Shown: positions 24,968-34,577 of the stretch, piece by piece
Layout: every line of letters starts with the position of its first letter
Position numbering within the stretch: the first letter of the stretch is position 1
Assembly (NCBI GenBank): GCA_050302175.1
Contig: JBNLAN010000011.1
Location: 1 to 64,000 of the forward strand
Reading direction: 5' to 3'
Source of the DNA: JBNLAN01 sp050302175
GTDB lineage: Bacteria > Pseudomonadota > Zetaproteobacteria > Mariprofundales > Mariprofundaceae
DNA: 64,000 nt
Notes under the pieces: model-generated
What the model saw: the letters and a program-made list of their open reading frames with translations, nothing else
Told to the model about the DNA's origin: nothing
Database searches by the model: none
Program-made: the position numbers and the translations under genes

Positions 24968-27499
24968 TTAGCCTTTCCCCTTCATGGTTTTAAGGCTGCG
25001 CGCGATATCCTGTTTCATCTCTTTCCCGGTCTGGTAGCGCCGCTCGGGTTTTTTCTGTAGCGCCTTGTCGATAATCTTCTTCACGCTCTCAGGAACATCT
25101 TTGCGAAGCTGCGTAATATCGGGATGCTTCTCATTCACAATCTTATAAGAGAGCGCCGCCAGGGAATCCCCGGCAAAAGGCTTCTGGCCTGTCAGCAGCA
25201 CAAACATGGTCGCGCCCAGCGAAAAGATGTCGGAGCGCCCATCCACATGTGCGCCGTTCATCTGCTCAGGAGACATATAACTCGGTGTACCGAGCAGCAT
25301 GCCGGTCTTGGTCCGTCCGGACGAAACAATACGCGCAATGCCGAAATCAGTTATTTTTAACGTCCCATCTTGCTTATTAAACATAATATTGGCGGGCTTG
25401 ATATCGCGGTGTACTACATCCTGCTTCGAGGCATAGTCGATTGCATCCGCCATCTTGGCCGCAAGATCCAGCACAACAGGAATAGGCAACAGGGTGTTCT
25501 TGCGGGTATATTTATCGAGCGATTCGCCCTCGATGTATTCCATCGCGATATAGGAGAGGTCGTGATCCTCTGCTGCATCATAAATGGTTACGATATTCGG
25601 ATGGTTAAGGCGGCCGGCAGCGCTCGCCTCGTGGAAGAAGCGGTTACGCACCTCTTCGGCCTCTTCGCTCTCAAATTCGTTGGAGATCGCCAGCGTTTTA
25701 ATTGCCACCACACGATTGATTTTCGGGTCACGCCCGAGATAGACCGCACCCATGGCACCCTTGCCGATCTCTTTTTCAATTTCGTAGCGGCCCAGCATCG
25801 GCATCTCGCCCTTGCCGGTAAGAATGAGCGGTCCGGTAGAGGTGAACTGGCTGGTACCGAGCATCATGGACTGCTGCATCTGCTCCGCCTGCTCCATGCG
25901 CTTTTTAACATCGCGGAATCCCGGTTTCTGCTGAATAATATGCTTATAGGCCGAGGCGGCATTATTGAATTTACGCTTGCGCTCAAAATCGAGCGCCAGA
26001 TTGTAAATAAGCTCGAGGTTATCCTTACTTGGCGGCAGGCGCAGGAATCGCTCCATTGCCCTTTCCAGTTTGCCTTGCTCCTGAAGTGCGAGCCCAAGCT
26101 GGCGGTTGGCATAATGCACATCCGTCGAATGCTTGGCATGCTGGAGCGAGTAGAGTCGCACCGCCTCCACCACAATATGCCCAATAACCAACAGCAAAAT
26201 CGGCACGCCGGCGTGCAGCCATGACTGCTGCGAAAGCAGCAGAAACTCCTCAGCACCCAGCAATGCCAAAAGCAGAGAGAGGCTGATGAAAAGCCCAAGG
26301 ATGCGACCAAAGTAAGGAAGCAGTAGCAAATAGCCCACCAGCAGGGCAAAGATAGCGAACTCGATACCGATAAATGCTGCCGGACGCTTATAGACATCCT
26401 CATTCAGAATACTGGTTACCGCATGTGCCAAAAACTCGGCCGCTCCACTCATCTCTCCGGCCGGTGTGCTAAAGGTGCGTGAACGATAAAACTCAGCAGC
26501 ATCAACCAACACAATCTTGTTGCGCAATTGCCCTGCATCGAAATTCCGAGTCATCACCTGTGAATAGGTGAAAAGCGGGAACACCGGCTCGTCACCCTCT
26601 CCGGAGAAAAAGCTTGGATACATTCGATTATCGTAATCCACTGCAATGGTACGATTGCCAATGGTCACCGAATGACCCGGCACAATTTCAATATCTCGCA
26701 CTCTCTTGTCGAGCGAATGGGCTGCCAGCACCAGCGGCAGGCTTGCGAGCAACTCGCCGTTATAGCGGGTGGCAACCGGCACCGTCCTCACTTCATTATC
26801 TACATCCACCACCAGCGAGAAATAGCCCAATCCACGTGCCGCTGAAATAAAGTCCTCCAGCGGCCAGCTGTTATCATAAACAAAGGATTTCTCCTCCCGA
26901 GCGGCCTCAAACCATGACCAGGCAGGAGCTTCCGCACTGCCTTCAAATGAGGTTAACATGTAGTAGCGCAGAAATTCCGGCAACTCCGGTGTCTCCTCCT
27001 CCGAAAGGTGAAAGGGGAAAAATACATTATGTGCAGAAGCGACCTGATCGGTGAGCCGCGCATCGGCATCCATGGCCTTTCCTGCCGCGGCAATCAGACC
27101 ACCAAGCTCATACTTCTCCTGCTTCGAAAGCTTCGCACTCGAAGCAAACTTGCGCATTTTCTCAAGCGTTTCGGTCGCAGGCTGATAGCTCGGTTCAGAA
27201 AGTGGCAACAGCACGCCGATACTCTTGGCGCGCGACTGGCGCAACTCCTGAATCAGGCGCGTCAATGCCTCCTTGGCATCAATGCGCGGCTTGGTCTGCG
27301 CAAGGTCCTTCTTGCCGATACTGACAATGGCAATCTTGTCGGCGCTGCCGGGACTCTTATGCACCAGTCCGATACTGGCATCATAAATACCACCCTCGAA
27401 CTGCGGCAATGGCGGCAAATGCGCAAGCCTTGCCACCAATAACACAGCAGCAGCAACGCCAACCCAGAACCAGTGTTTTTCAAAAATGTCTGTCTGCAT
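24968..27499 (-). CDS. CHASE2-containing serine/threonine protein kinase
   Basis: Membrane receptor kinase of 843 residues. One helix near the N-terminus, an extracytoplasmic CHASE2 sensor (about residues 30-355), three closely spaced helices (about 365-440), a short TPR-like helical section, then a full Hanks-type kinase (about 575-840): GKGAMGAVYLG, catalytic Lys in VVAIKTL, HRDIKPANIMF, TDFGIAR and GTPSYMSPEQ. It should phosphorylate Ser/Thr in response to an external cue. ATG 27499 has AGGGG 5 bases upstream; ATG 27514 lacks one. Convergent with lon; divergent from an unknown gene that may be its partner. No PP2C phosphatase is present in the window. Confidence 0.92.
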   Translation of the reverse strand: MQTDIFEKHWFWVGVAAAVLLVARLAHLPPLPQFEGGIYDASIGLVHKSPGSADKIAIVSIGKKDLAQTKPRIDAKEALTRLIQELRQSRAKSIGVLLPLSEPSYQPATETLEKMRKFASSAKLSKQEKYELGGLIAAAGKAMDADARLTDQVASAHNVFFPFHLSEEETPELPEFLRYYMLTSFEGSAEAPAWSWFEAAREEKSFVYDNSWPLEDFISAARGLGYFSLVVDVDNEVRTVPVATRYNGELLASLPLVLAAHSLDKRVRDIEIVPGHSVTIGNRTIAVDYDNRMYPSFFSGEGDEPVFPLFTYSQVMTRNFDAGQLRNKIVLVDAAEFYRSRTFSTPAGEMSGAAEFLAHAVTSILNEDVYKRPAAFIGIEFAIFALLVGYLLLLPYFGRILGLFISLSLLLALLGAEEFLLLSQQSWLHAGVPILLLVIGHIVVEAVRLYSLQHAKHSTDVHYANRQLGLALQEQGKLERAMERFLRLPPSKDNLELIYNLALDFERKRKFNNAASAYKHIIQQKPGFRDVKKRMEQAEQMQQSMMLGTSQFTSTGPLILTGKGEMPMLGRYEIEKEIGKGAMGAVYLGRDPKINRVVAIKTLAISNEFESEEAEEVRNRFFHEASAAGRLNHPNIVTIYDAAEDHDLSYIAMEYIEGESLDKYTRKNTLLPIPVVLDLAAKMADAIDYASKQDVVHRDIKPANIMFNKQDGTLKITDFGIARIVSSGRTKTGMLLGTPSYMSPEQMNGAHVDGRSDIFSLGATMFVLLTGQKPFAGDSLAALSYKIVNEKHPDITQLRKDVPESVKKIIDKALQKKPERRYQTGKEMKQDIARSLKTMKGKG

Positions 27500-27742
27500 G
27501 ATTCCCCTGAACATGGCGTCATCTTGCGGCGCGCAACAACCCTGTATGCAATGCGCATCACATGTTGGCGACTCTACACAAACTTATCTTTGATAGGGAG
27601 TCTCTTTTGCCGGTTGGACGAAACCTTTTTTGTTTGCAAGGATAACTCCCTTCCAGAGGTTCTTTCAGGAGGAATGGCGCTTGCCCCATCCACACATGAA
27701 AGTCGTTCAGGGCGACATCACCCGGCATATAGTGGAGCCCGC

Positions 27743-28795
27743 ATGACCGATATTGCTTACCACGTCGTCAGTATCGGCAAGCCGATGGCCGGGCGCGAAG
27801 CGGTGTCTATCCGTGAACAGCTCCTGCAGCAATTTCCACGTGATAACGCATGGGTCAATCCGGCACTGGCAGGCCGACACGTTATCATCGGCACTTTCCC
27901 CAAGCTCGAGAATGCGCTGGAGCTTGTGGTTGCACTAAAGCAGAGCGGTCTGGCTGCCAAAGTATTACACAAGCGAAAAGAGGAGGAGATGCGCAAACAC
28001 GGACATGCATTGTGTTCGTTCGTGCCCGTATATCTCCCGCTAAGCTTCCCTCCCTCCATGCCCAAGCTCTCGCGAAAAAATCCGGACGCTTCAGCGCTCA
28101 AACAGAAACTCAACGCACAACTCATGGCGCTGAAAGAGTCGCGCAGTCAAGCCATGCATGCTGCACACGATTATCGCCACGCTGAAATCGATCAGATCAA
28201 GATCAACTGCGCCGAGGCGATGGCAAACATCTACGCCACCCTGAAACCAAGGGCCTCCGCCCCACCCCAGCTTCAGCCACTATCCGAAAAGATACGGCAA
28301 CAGCATCAATCCTCCAAAGAGACCCTGCTCGCCTATGCCGGGCAACTCTCCGATCTTGCTGGAACCGCCTGCCTGTATCTGCAGCGGGGCGGCAATAAGG
28401 CCGCGATCGGGCAAGCCGATAAACTGCTCCGGGCCTTGCATGCGCTGGAGCAGACTTTCGACGATTTCCAGGTCATGGAGCGCAACAGGCAGGTCGTCTC
28501 ATATCTCTACTCCAACCTCAAAACGCCTGAGGCGCGAGAAAAAGCAGAGGTGTATATCAGCGGCTGTTTCCAACGTAATGGACAATGCCTGCGCCGCATC
28601 TTTCACGGGCTGGAGCAGTATACCGATCCGCTTTCCGGCAAGAGCAATATCGGCGCCCTGCTGCTCGGTAACAGCGACCCCTACTTCGATGAGGATGCCG
28701 AAATTTGGGAATATTCGCTGGAGTCACTGCAAAAACTGTTCGACTATCAGGCAAGACTACTGAAACAGACATTTGCAGCTCTTGGCTTTCGATAG
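27743..28795 (+). CDS. Unknown 350-residue protein next to the kinase gene
   Basis: I do not recognise this gene. The protein is cytoplasmic by appearance (no signal or membrane segment). Residues 1-85 form an alpha/beta section (AYHVVSIGKPMAGREAV, HVIIGTFPKLENALELV) that could be a small ACT-like or ferredoxin-like fold; residues 120-350 are mostly helical and charged. ATG 27743 has GGAG 5 bases upstream. It is divergent from the CHASE2 kinase with a 243-base shared upstream region, so common control or a substrate relation is possible but unproven. Confidence 0.6.
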   Translation: MTDIAYHVVSIGKPMAGREAVSIREQLLQQFPRDNAWVNPALAGRHVIIGTFPKLENALELVVALKQSGLAAKVLHKRKEEEMRKHGHALCSFVPVYLPLSFPPSMPKLSRKNPDASALKQKLNAQLMALKESRSQAMHAAHDYRHAEIDQIKINCAEAMANIYATLKPRASAPPQLQPLSEKIRQQHQSSKETLLAYAGQLSDLAGTACLYLQRGGNKAAIGQADKLLRALHALEQTFDDFQVMERNRQVVSYLYSNLKTPEAREKAEVYISGCFQRNGQCLRRIFHGLEQYTDPLSGKSNIGALLLGNSDPYFDEDAEIWEYSLESLQKLFDYQARLLKQTFAALGFR

Positions 28796-28887
28796 ATACT
28801 TTCGATAAATTTAACTACTTCGACACGTATCGACTCAGTGCCGAAACAGCAGGGTGTGAGTGTCTTCTTTTGGCTAAAAGCGGGGGA

Positions 28888-29376
28888 TTAACTGTCTTTA
28901 TCATCCATGCCGCATTTTGTCTTATTTGAGTCCAGGTGAGAAAGCCACGAATAATGTGATTGGATATATTCGCATAGATTTTCAACCGACGATCGTCTTA
29001 TTAATGCGTAAGTTCCGTTTTCCATAGCTTCATAAGAAGTTCCATCATAATCCTTTATCTTATTCAGTTTTATCTCTACGCGAGAACCGTGATCAATAAT
29101 ATAGCCGCCAGTAATATCTTCTGAGCGGATTATATTTCTGTCTCCCATGTTATAAGCCCTAAAGTTATAAATGTTCTTATAGTCTGTTGATTGGCTCTTA
29201 GATTTTTCAACGATAAAGTTATCAGGAAGGTGTGCTTTAACCGCTATGAATGGATTGTTGTTATAAAACTCTCCAACCAATAAATAGCGATTATCATCTT
29301 CTACCAATGAATACCGGAACCCTGTACAACCGCCTAAGAAACATAGAAATATTAATAAAATTGAATGTAATTTCAT
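28888..29376 (-). CDS. AT-rich orphan lipoprotein
   Basis: Protein of 162 residues with a signal peptide and lipobox LGGC (Cys17), rich in Asn, Asp, Tyr, Ile and Lys. No family recognised. The gene is clearly richer in A+T than its neighbours and starts 15 bases past the tlyA stop, without a ribosome binding site, at the end of the isoprenoid operon. These are signs of recent acquisition. It may be read through from tlyA. Confidence 0.6.
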   Translation of the reverse strand: MKLHSILLIFLCFLGGCTGFRYSLVEDDNRYLLVGEFYNNNPFIAVKAHLPDNFIVEKSKSQSTDYKNIYNFRAYNMGDRNIIRSEDITGGYIIDHGSRVEIKLNKIKDYDGTSYEAMENGTYALIRRSSVENLCEYIQSHYSWLSHLDSNKTKCGMDDKDS

Positions 29377-29391
29377 AACACAAATATACGC

Positions 29392-30141
29392 CTAGTGTTT
29401 CCGAAGACCGAGCAGGTATTCGACATTTCCCTTGGGGCCGTGAATCGGTGAATCGGTGACGCCAATGATTTCGCAGCCGGGAAGTTCGGTCACAAAATCG
29501 GTGATCTTGCCGATGGCGGATTGACGGACCGCTTCGTCCTTCACGACACCCTTCACGAGAAACTTCGGACCTACCTCGAACTGCGGCTTGATCAGCGCCA
29601 CGCACCAGCCACCCTTTTTCAGAAAGGGCCAGGCATGCGGAAGAATCTTGGTTAGCGAGATAAAGGATGTGTCGATGACGATGGCATCAATGGGTTCAGG
29701 AATCAGCTCAGGGGTAAGCAGGCGCGCATGCGTCTTCTCAAGATTCACCACGCGCGGATCGTTTTGCAGCTTGTAGTGCAGTTGGCCGTGGCCGACATCC
29801 ACGGCATAGACTTTTTCGGCACCGTTTTGCAGCAGCACATCCGTAAACCCGCCGGTGGAAGCGCCAACATCGAGGCAGATGGCGTCCTTTGCCTCGAAAG
29901 GGAAAAACTCAAGCGCCCCTTCGAGTTTGAGCCCGCCGCGGGAAACGTATTTCAAGGTCTCACGTACCTCGATTTTGACATCCGAGCGATATTGCGTGCC
30001 GGGTTTGTCCGCCTTCTGCCCGTTTACATAAACCAGCCCCGCCATGATCAGGCGCTGCGCCTGGCTGCCGGATTCGGCCAGTTCATGTTCGGTCAGCAGA
30101 TGGTCAAGGCGGACTTTTTTAGCTTTTGTTGAGGCGATCAA
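29392..30141 (-). CDS. tlyA: TlyA family rRNA 2'-O-methyltransferase
   Basis: Protein of 249 residues: an N-terminal S4 RNA-binding domain (VRLDHLLTEHELAESGSQAQRLIMAG) and an FtsJ-like methyltransferase with SAM motif DVGASTGGFTDVLL and the catalytic K-D-K-E set (Lys in SRGGLKLEG, Asp in IDTSF, Lys in LIKPQFE). TlyA methylates 16S and 23S rRNA and confers capreomycin sensitivity in mycobacteria. The start appears to be TTG 30141, inside the end of the M48 gene (23-base overlap), without a clear binding site. Confidence 0.9.
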   Translation of the reverse strand: MIASTKAKKVRLDHLLTEHELAESGSQAQRLIMAGLVYVNGQKADKPGTQYRSDVKIEVRETLKYVSRGGLKLEGALEFFPFEAKDAICLDVGASTGGFTDVLLQNGAEKVYAVDVGHGQLHYKLQNDPRVVNLEKTHARLLTPELIPEPIDAIVIDTSFISLTKILPHAWPFLKKGGWCVALIKPQFEVGPKFLVKGVVKDEAVRQSAIGKITDFVTELPGCEIIGVTDSPIHGPKGNVEYLLGLRKH

Positions 30142-30970
30142 ATCGGGATTTCAGGCGATTGTTGGTGGGGCGCTGCAGGCCAAGAGTCGGGCTGGCTGTG
30201 CGCAGCGCCTGAATGCGGGAATCCGCAGTCGGGTGAGTGCGGGTCAGTACGGAAGCGTGTCCGGTGCGGCTGCGCTCCTTGAGCAGCGACAACACATCGA
30301 GCATAGCCGGGTAATCGTAGCCAACACGATCGAGATAGACTGTGGCTTTGGCATCGGAAGCATATTCATCTTCGCGTTTCAGACCGTTGAACAAAGAGTC
30401 GGTTGCAAATTTGGTCATCTGGTCGAATAGCGGGCCCTGCGTCTTGAATGCTTCGCGAGCAGCATCCACGCCCACCTGAGCTAGCCGTGATTTCTGCAGC
30501 TCTTTGATAATATGGCGTTCGGTGACATGGCTGACTTCATGCGCCAGCACTGCGGCAAGTTCCGATTCGTCACTTACCATGTTCATGGCACCGCGGGTGA
30601 TAAAGATATAACCACCCGGACAGGCATAGGCGTTGACATCATCGGTGGCAAGAATGGCGAAACGGTAGCCAAGGTTCGGGCGGTCAGAATGACGAACCAC
30701 TGCGTTGCCCACCAGATTCAGGTAATAGGTACGGGTTGCATTCTTTTCAATACCGAAACGTGCGATGACCTGCCCGGCCACAGCACGACCAAGGGTGCGC
30801 TCCTCCTCATCGGAGATTGGCAGCATGGCAACCGCAGCACGGTTGGCATAACCGAGGCCTTTGGCAATATCCGGATCAAGCCCCATATTTTCGCCTATCC
30901 GGCCCATATCAACACCTTTACAACCAAATAGTATGGCCGCAAGACTAAGTAGAATAAGCACCTTTTTCAT
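30119..30970 (-). CDS. M48 family periplasmic metalloprotease, lipoprotein
   Basis: Protein of 283 residues. Signal peptide with lipobox LFGC (Cys17), zinc motif HEVSHVTERH, and a third ligand Glu in REDEYASDAKA. This resembles LoiP/BepA-type proteases that check outer-membrane proteins, but without the TPR domain of BepA. The ATG overlaps the stop of the SH3 gene upstream (ATGA). It lies in the xseB-ispA-dxs unit, an odd but recurrent partner for isoprenoid genes. Confidence 0.88.
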   Translation of the reverse strand: MKKVLILLSLAAILFGCKGVDMGRIGENMGLDPDIAKGLGYANRAAVAMLPISDEEERTLGRAVAGQVIARFGIEKNATRTYYLNLVGNAVVRHSDRPNLGYRFAILATDDVNAYACPGGYIFITRGAMNMVSDESELAAVLAHEVSHVTERHIIKELQKSRLAQVGVDAAREAFKTQGPLFDQMTKFATDSLFNGLKREDEYASDAKATVYLDRVGYDYPAMLDVLSLLKERSRTGHASVLTRTHPTADSRIQALRTASPTLGLQRPTNNRLKSRFDRLNKS

Positions 30971-31488
30971 GGCTTGAGCTTTCCTTCACGCATGAAGCGA
31001 TCCACTTCGGCATCCGTCAGGGCAAGACCATCCATCCATTTCACTGCCGCCATATTGGTTGCTGCTGTGGTTCCGGAGGTTGAGCCACCCTGATCCAGGC
31101 CACGCACCCCCAATACCGCAGTGGATTGTTGTGAGGTGTCTTCGCCAAACCAGCGGGAGAATGCCGCAAAAAAGGAGCTCTGCGTTTGCTCACTGCGGCT
31201 CTGCTGAAGCTGTTTACGCACCGCACCTTCCGGGATCCAGCCTGTCTTTTCAGCGGCTTTTACTTTTACCCATGTATGCTGCCGCTCGAGGATTTCCAGA
31301 CGAGTGTTGCGCGCAAGATGTGCGATCTTTGTGCCAACAATGGGGGCACTTAGCAGATTCACTCCCTTGGTAGGGCCAACATAATAGATATCTTCCGCGC
31401 TGGCGCTCATTGCACCAAGAAAGATCAAGGCGAAAACGGCAGTGATAACCGAAGCGAGACGAAACATGTGAAGCAAATTATCCCTCAT
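30967..31488 (-). CDS. Exported SH3-domain protein
   Basis: Protein of 173 residues with a signal peptide (cleavage near SASA|ED) and a bacterial SH3 domain (about residues 38-95: YVGPTKGVNLLSAPIVG, TRLEILERQHTWVKVKAA, TGWIPEGAV). The rest is low-complexity. Such domains bind peptidoglycan or partners in the periplasm. ATG 31488 has AGGGG 5 bases upstream. It follows dxs by 21 bases and overlaps the protease gene, suggesting the two act together. Confidence 0.8.
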   Translation of the reverse strand: MRDNLLHMFRLASVITAVFALIFLGAMSASAEDIYYVGPTKGVNLLSAPIVGTKIAHLARNTRLEILERQHTWVKVKAAEKTGWIPEGAVRKQLQQSRSEQTQSSFFAAFSRWFGEDTSQQSTAVLGVRGLDQGGSTSGTTAATNMAAVKWMDGLALTDAEVDRFMREGKLKP

Positions 31489-31509
31489 CTGCACCCCTGT
31501 CAAAGTCGA

Positions 31510-33387
31510 TCAGCCAAGTAAGCGTCTGATCGTCTCGAGAATGGCATGCGAATCAATCTTGAGTTCGCGCCGAATCTGCGCCTGGCTGCCCTGCTCAGGC
31601 CATTCGTCGGGAATGCCCATATTGCAGAATGGGCCGTGCCAGCCGCCTGCGAGCGCTTGCGCCCCGATGGCTTCGCCAATACCGCCCTCCCGGCTGCCCT
31701 CTTCGATGGTGATCAGCGGCTTGCCTGGTTTCAGGTGTTTGCGGATGGCTTCCATATCCAGCGGCTTTATAAAACGGAGGTTGATCAGGGTAAACTGTTT
31801 GCCATCCTCTTTGCGAATGATTTCCACCGCCTGCAGCGCATCGCGGACCCGGCTACCCACTGCTACAACCACACCATCCTTCCCGGTTTCCAGCACTTCG
31901 GCTTTCCCAGCAGGTAGTGTTTCCGGATTACCCAGTTGCACCCCATAACCTTCGCCGCGCGGATAGCGGATGGCTGAGGGACCTGGCAATTGCATGGCGG
32001 TAACCAGCATATTCTGCAGTTCGGCCTCATCTTTCGGAGCCATGATGGTGAGGTTCGGTATGCAACGCAAAAATGCGATATCGAAGGCACCTGTGTGAGT
32101 GGCGCCGTCGGCACCAACAATACCTGCACGGTCCAGGCAGAACAGCACCGGCAGGTTCTGGATACAGACATCGTGCACAATCTGGTCGAAGGCGCGCTGC
32201 ATAAAGGTGGAGTAAATGGCGACAACCGGCCGTAGACCTTCGGTCGCCAGCCCTGCCGCGAAGGTAACCGCATGCTGTTCAGCAATGCCGACATCAAAAC
32301 AGCGCTCGGGGTGGCGGCGTGCGAAGCGGTCAAGCCCCGTTCCTGCTGGCATGGCGGCGGTAATGGCCACAATGCGCTGATCCTCGCTTGCAAGATCGGC
32401 CAGCGTATCACCAAACACCTGCGTATAGCTTGGAGTGCTGCCGCCCGAGAGAATGGGCTTGCCAGCATCCACACTGTAAGGGCCGAGTCCGTGCCAGGTT
32501 TCCGGGTCGTCTTCGGCCGGTGAAAAGCCCAGCCCTTTTTTGGTCAGAATATGCAGCAGAATAGGCCCATCCAGCTCTTTGCAGTTTTCGAGCGTAGTCA
32601 GCAGGTGATCGAAATCATGCCCATCGATTGGCCCGATATAGCGGAAGCCCATCTCCTCAAACAATGTTCCCGGAACAATCATGCCCTTCACATGCTCTTC
32701 CACCCGCTTGGCAGCTTCGCGTGCCCCGGCAGGGAGCAAATCGAGCATCTTCTTGGTGACATCCTTGACGCTGGTGTAGGTCTTTCCGGTAATGATCTTG
32801 GCCAGATAGGAGGACATGGCGCCGACGTTGGGGGCGATGGACATCTCGTTATCGTTAAGGATCACCAGCAGCTTGTTTCGGTTGCCGCCGGCATGGTTGA
32901 GCGCTTCAAAAGCCATGCCGCCCGTTAGGGCGCCATCGCCGATGATGGCAATGCTGTGGTGGCTCTCATGATGAAGGTCGCGGCCCACTGCGATGCCATA
33001 AGCGGCTGAGATTGAGGTGGAGGCATGGCCTGCACCAAATGCATCGTGTTCGGATTCGGCACGCTTGGTGAAACCGGAAAGCCCGCCGTATTGGCGGATA
33101 CTTGGCATCTGCGACAGGCGCCCTGTCAGCATTTTATGCGGATAGGCCTGATGACCAACATCCCAGACCATTTTGTCGCGAGGCGAATCGAACAGGTAGT
33201 GCAGGGCAATACTGAGTTCGACCACGCCAAGCCCGGCGCCGAGGTGCCCGCCAATCGGTGCCAGCGTTTCAATCAGATACTGCCGCATCTCTTTCGCCAG
33301 CTGCGGCAACTGCTCCGGGGATAGTTGCTTGAGTTCAGCCGGAGATGCGATCCCTTCAAGCAGGGTATGTTTGCTGGTATCGCTCAT
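31510..33387 (-). CDS. dxs: 1-deoxy-D-xylulose-5-phosphate synthase
   Basis: Thiamine-diphosphate enzyme of 625 residues that condenses pyruvate and glyceraldehyde-3-phosphate, the first step of the MEP isoprenoid route. Seen: DVGHQAYPHKMLTGR, the TPP-binding stretch from GDGALTGGMAFEAL to NDNEMSIAPNVG, and the transketolase middle domain with DRAGIVGADGATH. Its start overlaps the ispA stop by four bases. Supplies C5 units for ispA and for the quinones served by ubiX/ubiK. Confidence 0.97.
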   Translation of the reverse strand: MSDTSKHTLLEGIASPAELKQLSPEQLPQLAKEMRQYLIETLAPIGGHLGAGLGVVELSIALHYLFDSPRDKMVWDVGHQAYPHKMLTGRLSQMPSIRQYGGLSGFTKRAESEHDAFGAGHASTSISAAYGIAVGRDLHHESHHSIAIIGDGALTGGMAFEALNHAGGNRNKLLVILNDNEMSIAPNVGAMSSYLAKIITGKTYTSVKDVTKKMLDLLPAGAREAAKRVEEHVKGMIVPGTLFEEMGFRYIGPIDGHDFDHLLTTLENCKELDGPILLHILTKKGLGFSPAEDDPETWHGLGPYSVDAGKPILSGGSTPSYTQVFGDTLADLASEDQRIVAITAAMPAGTGLDRFARRHPERCFDVGIAEQHAVTFAAGLATEGLRPVVAIYSTFMQRAFDQIVHDVCIQNLPVLFCLDRAGIVGADGATHTGAFDIAFLRCIPNLTIMAPKDEAELQNMLVTAMQLPGPSAIRYPRGEGYGVQLGNPETLPAGKAEVLETGKDGVVVAVGSRVRDALQAVEIIRKEDGKQFTLINLRFIKPLDMEAIRKHLKPGKPLITIEEGSREGGIGEAIGAQALAGGWHGPFCNMGIPDEWPEQGSQAQIRRELKIDSHAILETIRRLLG

Positions 33388-34277
33388 GTATCACGCCGAA
33401 GGATATAATCGGCCAGCTGCCGCAGATTGCTGCCTGCATTTCCAAGCGGATCAATGCCTTCCAGTGCCGTATCCAGCATCTCCTGACCCAGTTCCCGGGC
33501 ACGCGACAGCCCCAGCACCGAAACATAAGTGGCCTTATGCTGGGCAGCATCCTTGCCCGCACTCTTACCAAGCTGAGCATCGGTTGCGGTGGCATCAAGA
33601 ATGTCATCGGCCACCTGGAACAACAGCCCGATCGCCTTGCCATAACGGGAGCAGGCGGCAATTTTTGATTCGTCATCGGTGGCCAGTATGGCGCCAGCTT
33701 CGCAGCAGTAGTGCAACAGTGCACCGGTCTTTTTCAGATGAATGCGCTCCACCTGCACAATATCGGTGGTGGTGTGTGCGGAAGCGAGCATATCGAGCAT
33801 CTGGCCGCCAACCATTCCCGGAGCACCTCCCGCAATCGCCAGCTTGTTTACCAGCGCCAGTTTTTTCGCATCGCTTGCATCAAGTTCGGTCAATAGTTCA
33901 AAGCTGAGTGCCTGCAGAGCATCCGCGGCAAGAACCGCCGTAGTCTCATCAAATTTTTTGTGGCAGGTCGGCATGCCTCGTCGCAAATCATCATCATCCA
34001 TACACGGAAGATCGTCATGAATCAAAGAATAAGTGTGCATGCACTCAATAGATAATGCCGCAGGCATAATATGCTGGCCCTGGCTTTTGCCGCCACAAGC
34101 CTCAAAACACTCCAGCATCAGGGCAGGGCGGATACGCTTGCCTCCGGCCGACAGACTGTAGTGCATCGCCTCCCATAGGCGAGCTGCCGTGACGCTCTTT
34201 TTGTCGTCCAACATCAGTGTCAGCGCCTGATTCACACGCTGCGAGTGCGCTGCGAGAAATTCGAGTTGATCGGTCAT
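33384..34277 (-). CDS. ispA: Short-chain polyprenyl diphosphate synthase (farnesyl diphosphate synthase)
   Basis: Protein of 297 residues that builds farnesyl (possibly geranylgeranyl) diphosphate from C5 units. The first aspartate-rich motif is DDLPCMDDDDLRRG and the second is in FQVADDILD. The length and the two-residue insert in the first motif fit the bacterial type II FPP synthases. One base separates its start from the xseB stop region, forming xseB-ispA-dxs as in E. coli. Confidence 0.93.
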   Translation of the reverse strand: MTDQLEFLAAHSQRVNQALTLMLDDKKSVTAARLWEAMHYSLSAGGKRIRPALMLECFEACGGKSQGQHIMPAALSIECMHTYSLIHDDLPCMDDDDLRRGMPTCHKKFDETTAVLAADALQALSFELLTELDASDAKKLALVNKLAIAGGAPGMVGGQMLDMLASAHTTTDIVQVERIHLKKTGALLHYCCEAGAILATDDESKIAACSRYGKAIGLLFQVADDILDATATDAQLGKSAGKDAAQHKATYVSVLGLSRARELGQEMLDTALEGIDPLGNAGSNLRQLADYILRRDT

Positions 34278-34278
34278 A

Positions 34279-34506
34279 TCAGGCGTCGTCGTTTGGAGTA
34301 TTCAGAACCTGAAGGCGCTGTTCCGCGGCATCCAGCAGTGATTCACAACGGCGGGTCAGTTGCACACCTGTTTCGAAAGCGGCAACGCTCTCCTCCAGTG
34401 GCAACTGCCCGGATTCAAGCTTTTGCACCAGCTCAGTCAGCTGCGTCAGAGCCTCTTCGAAACTCAGGCTGCTTACGTCGGGGCTGGGGGATGATTTGTC
34501 GGTCAC
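34279..34506 (-). CDS. xseB: Exodeoxyribonuclease VII small subunit
   Basis: Protein of 75 residues with the conserved helix SFEEALTQLTELVQKLESG and PLEESVAAFETG. XseB subunits coat the XseA catalytic subunit of the single-strand nuclease. First gene of the isoprenoid operon; xseA is not in the window. Divergent from lipB. Confidence 0.93.
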   Translation of the reverse strand: MTDKSSPSPDVSSLSFEEALTQLTELVQKLESGQLPLEESVAAFETGVQLTRRCESLLDAAEQRLQVLNTPNDDA

Positions 34507-34577
34507 GATGGCTCCCTCCCATGCAATTGAAGAAGCATCAGGCTTCCGCGCGGGAAACCAATTGTAGAGGCAGAAGT

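Noticed and set aside
28796..28887. attC-like site at the end of the AT-rich lipoprotein gene
   Set aside because: No GCCTAAC/GTTRRRY pair and no stem; the start side reads CACTAGGCG rather than GTTRRRY.
34245..34577. Long N-terminal extension of LipB
   Set aside because: It would run through the xseB gene on the other strand and has no conserved content; the SD-supported ATG 34578 is preferred.
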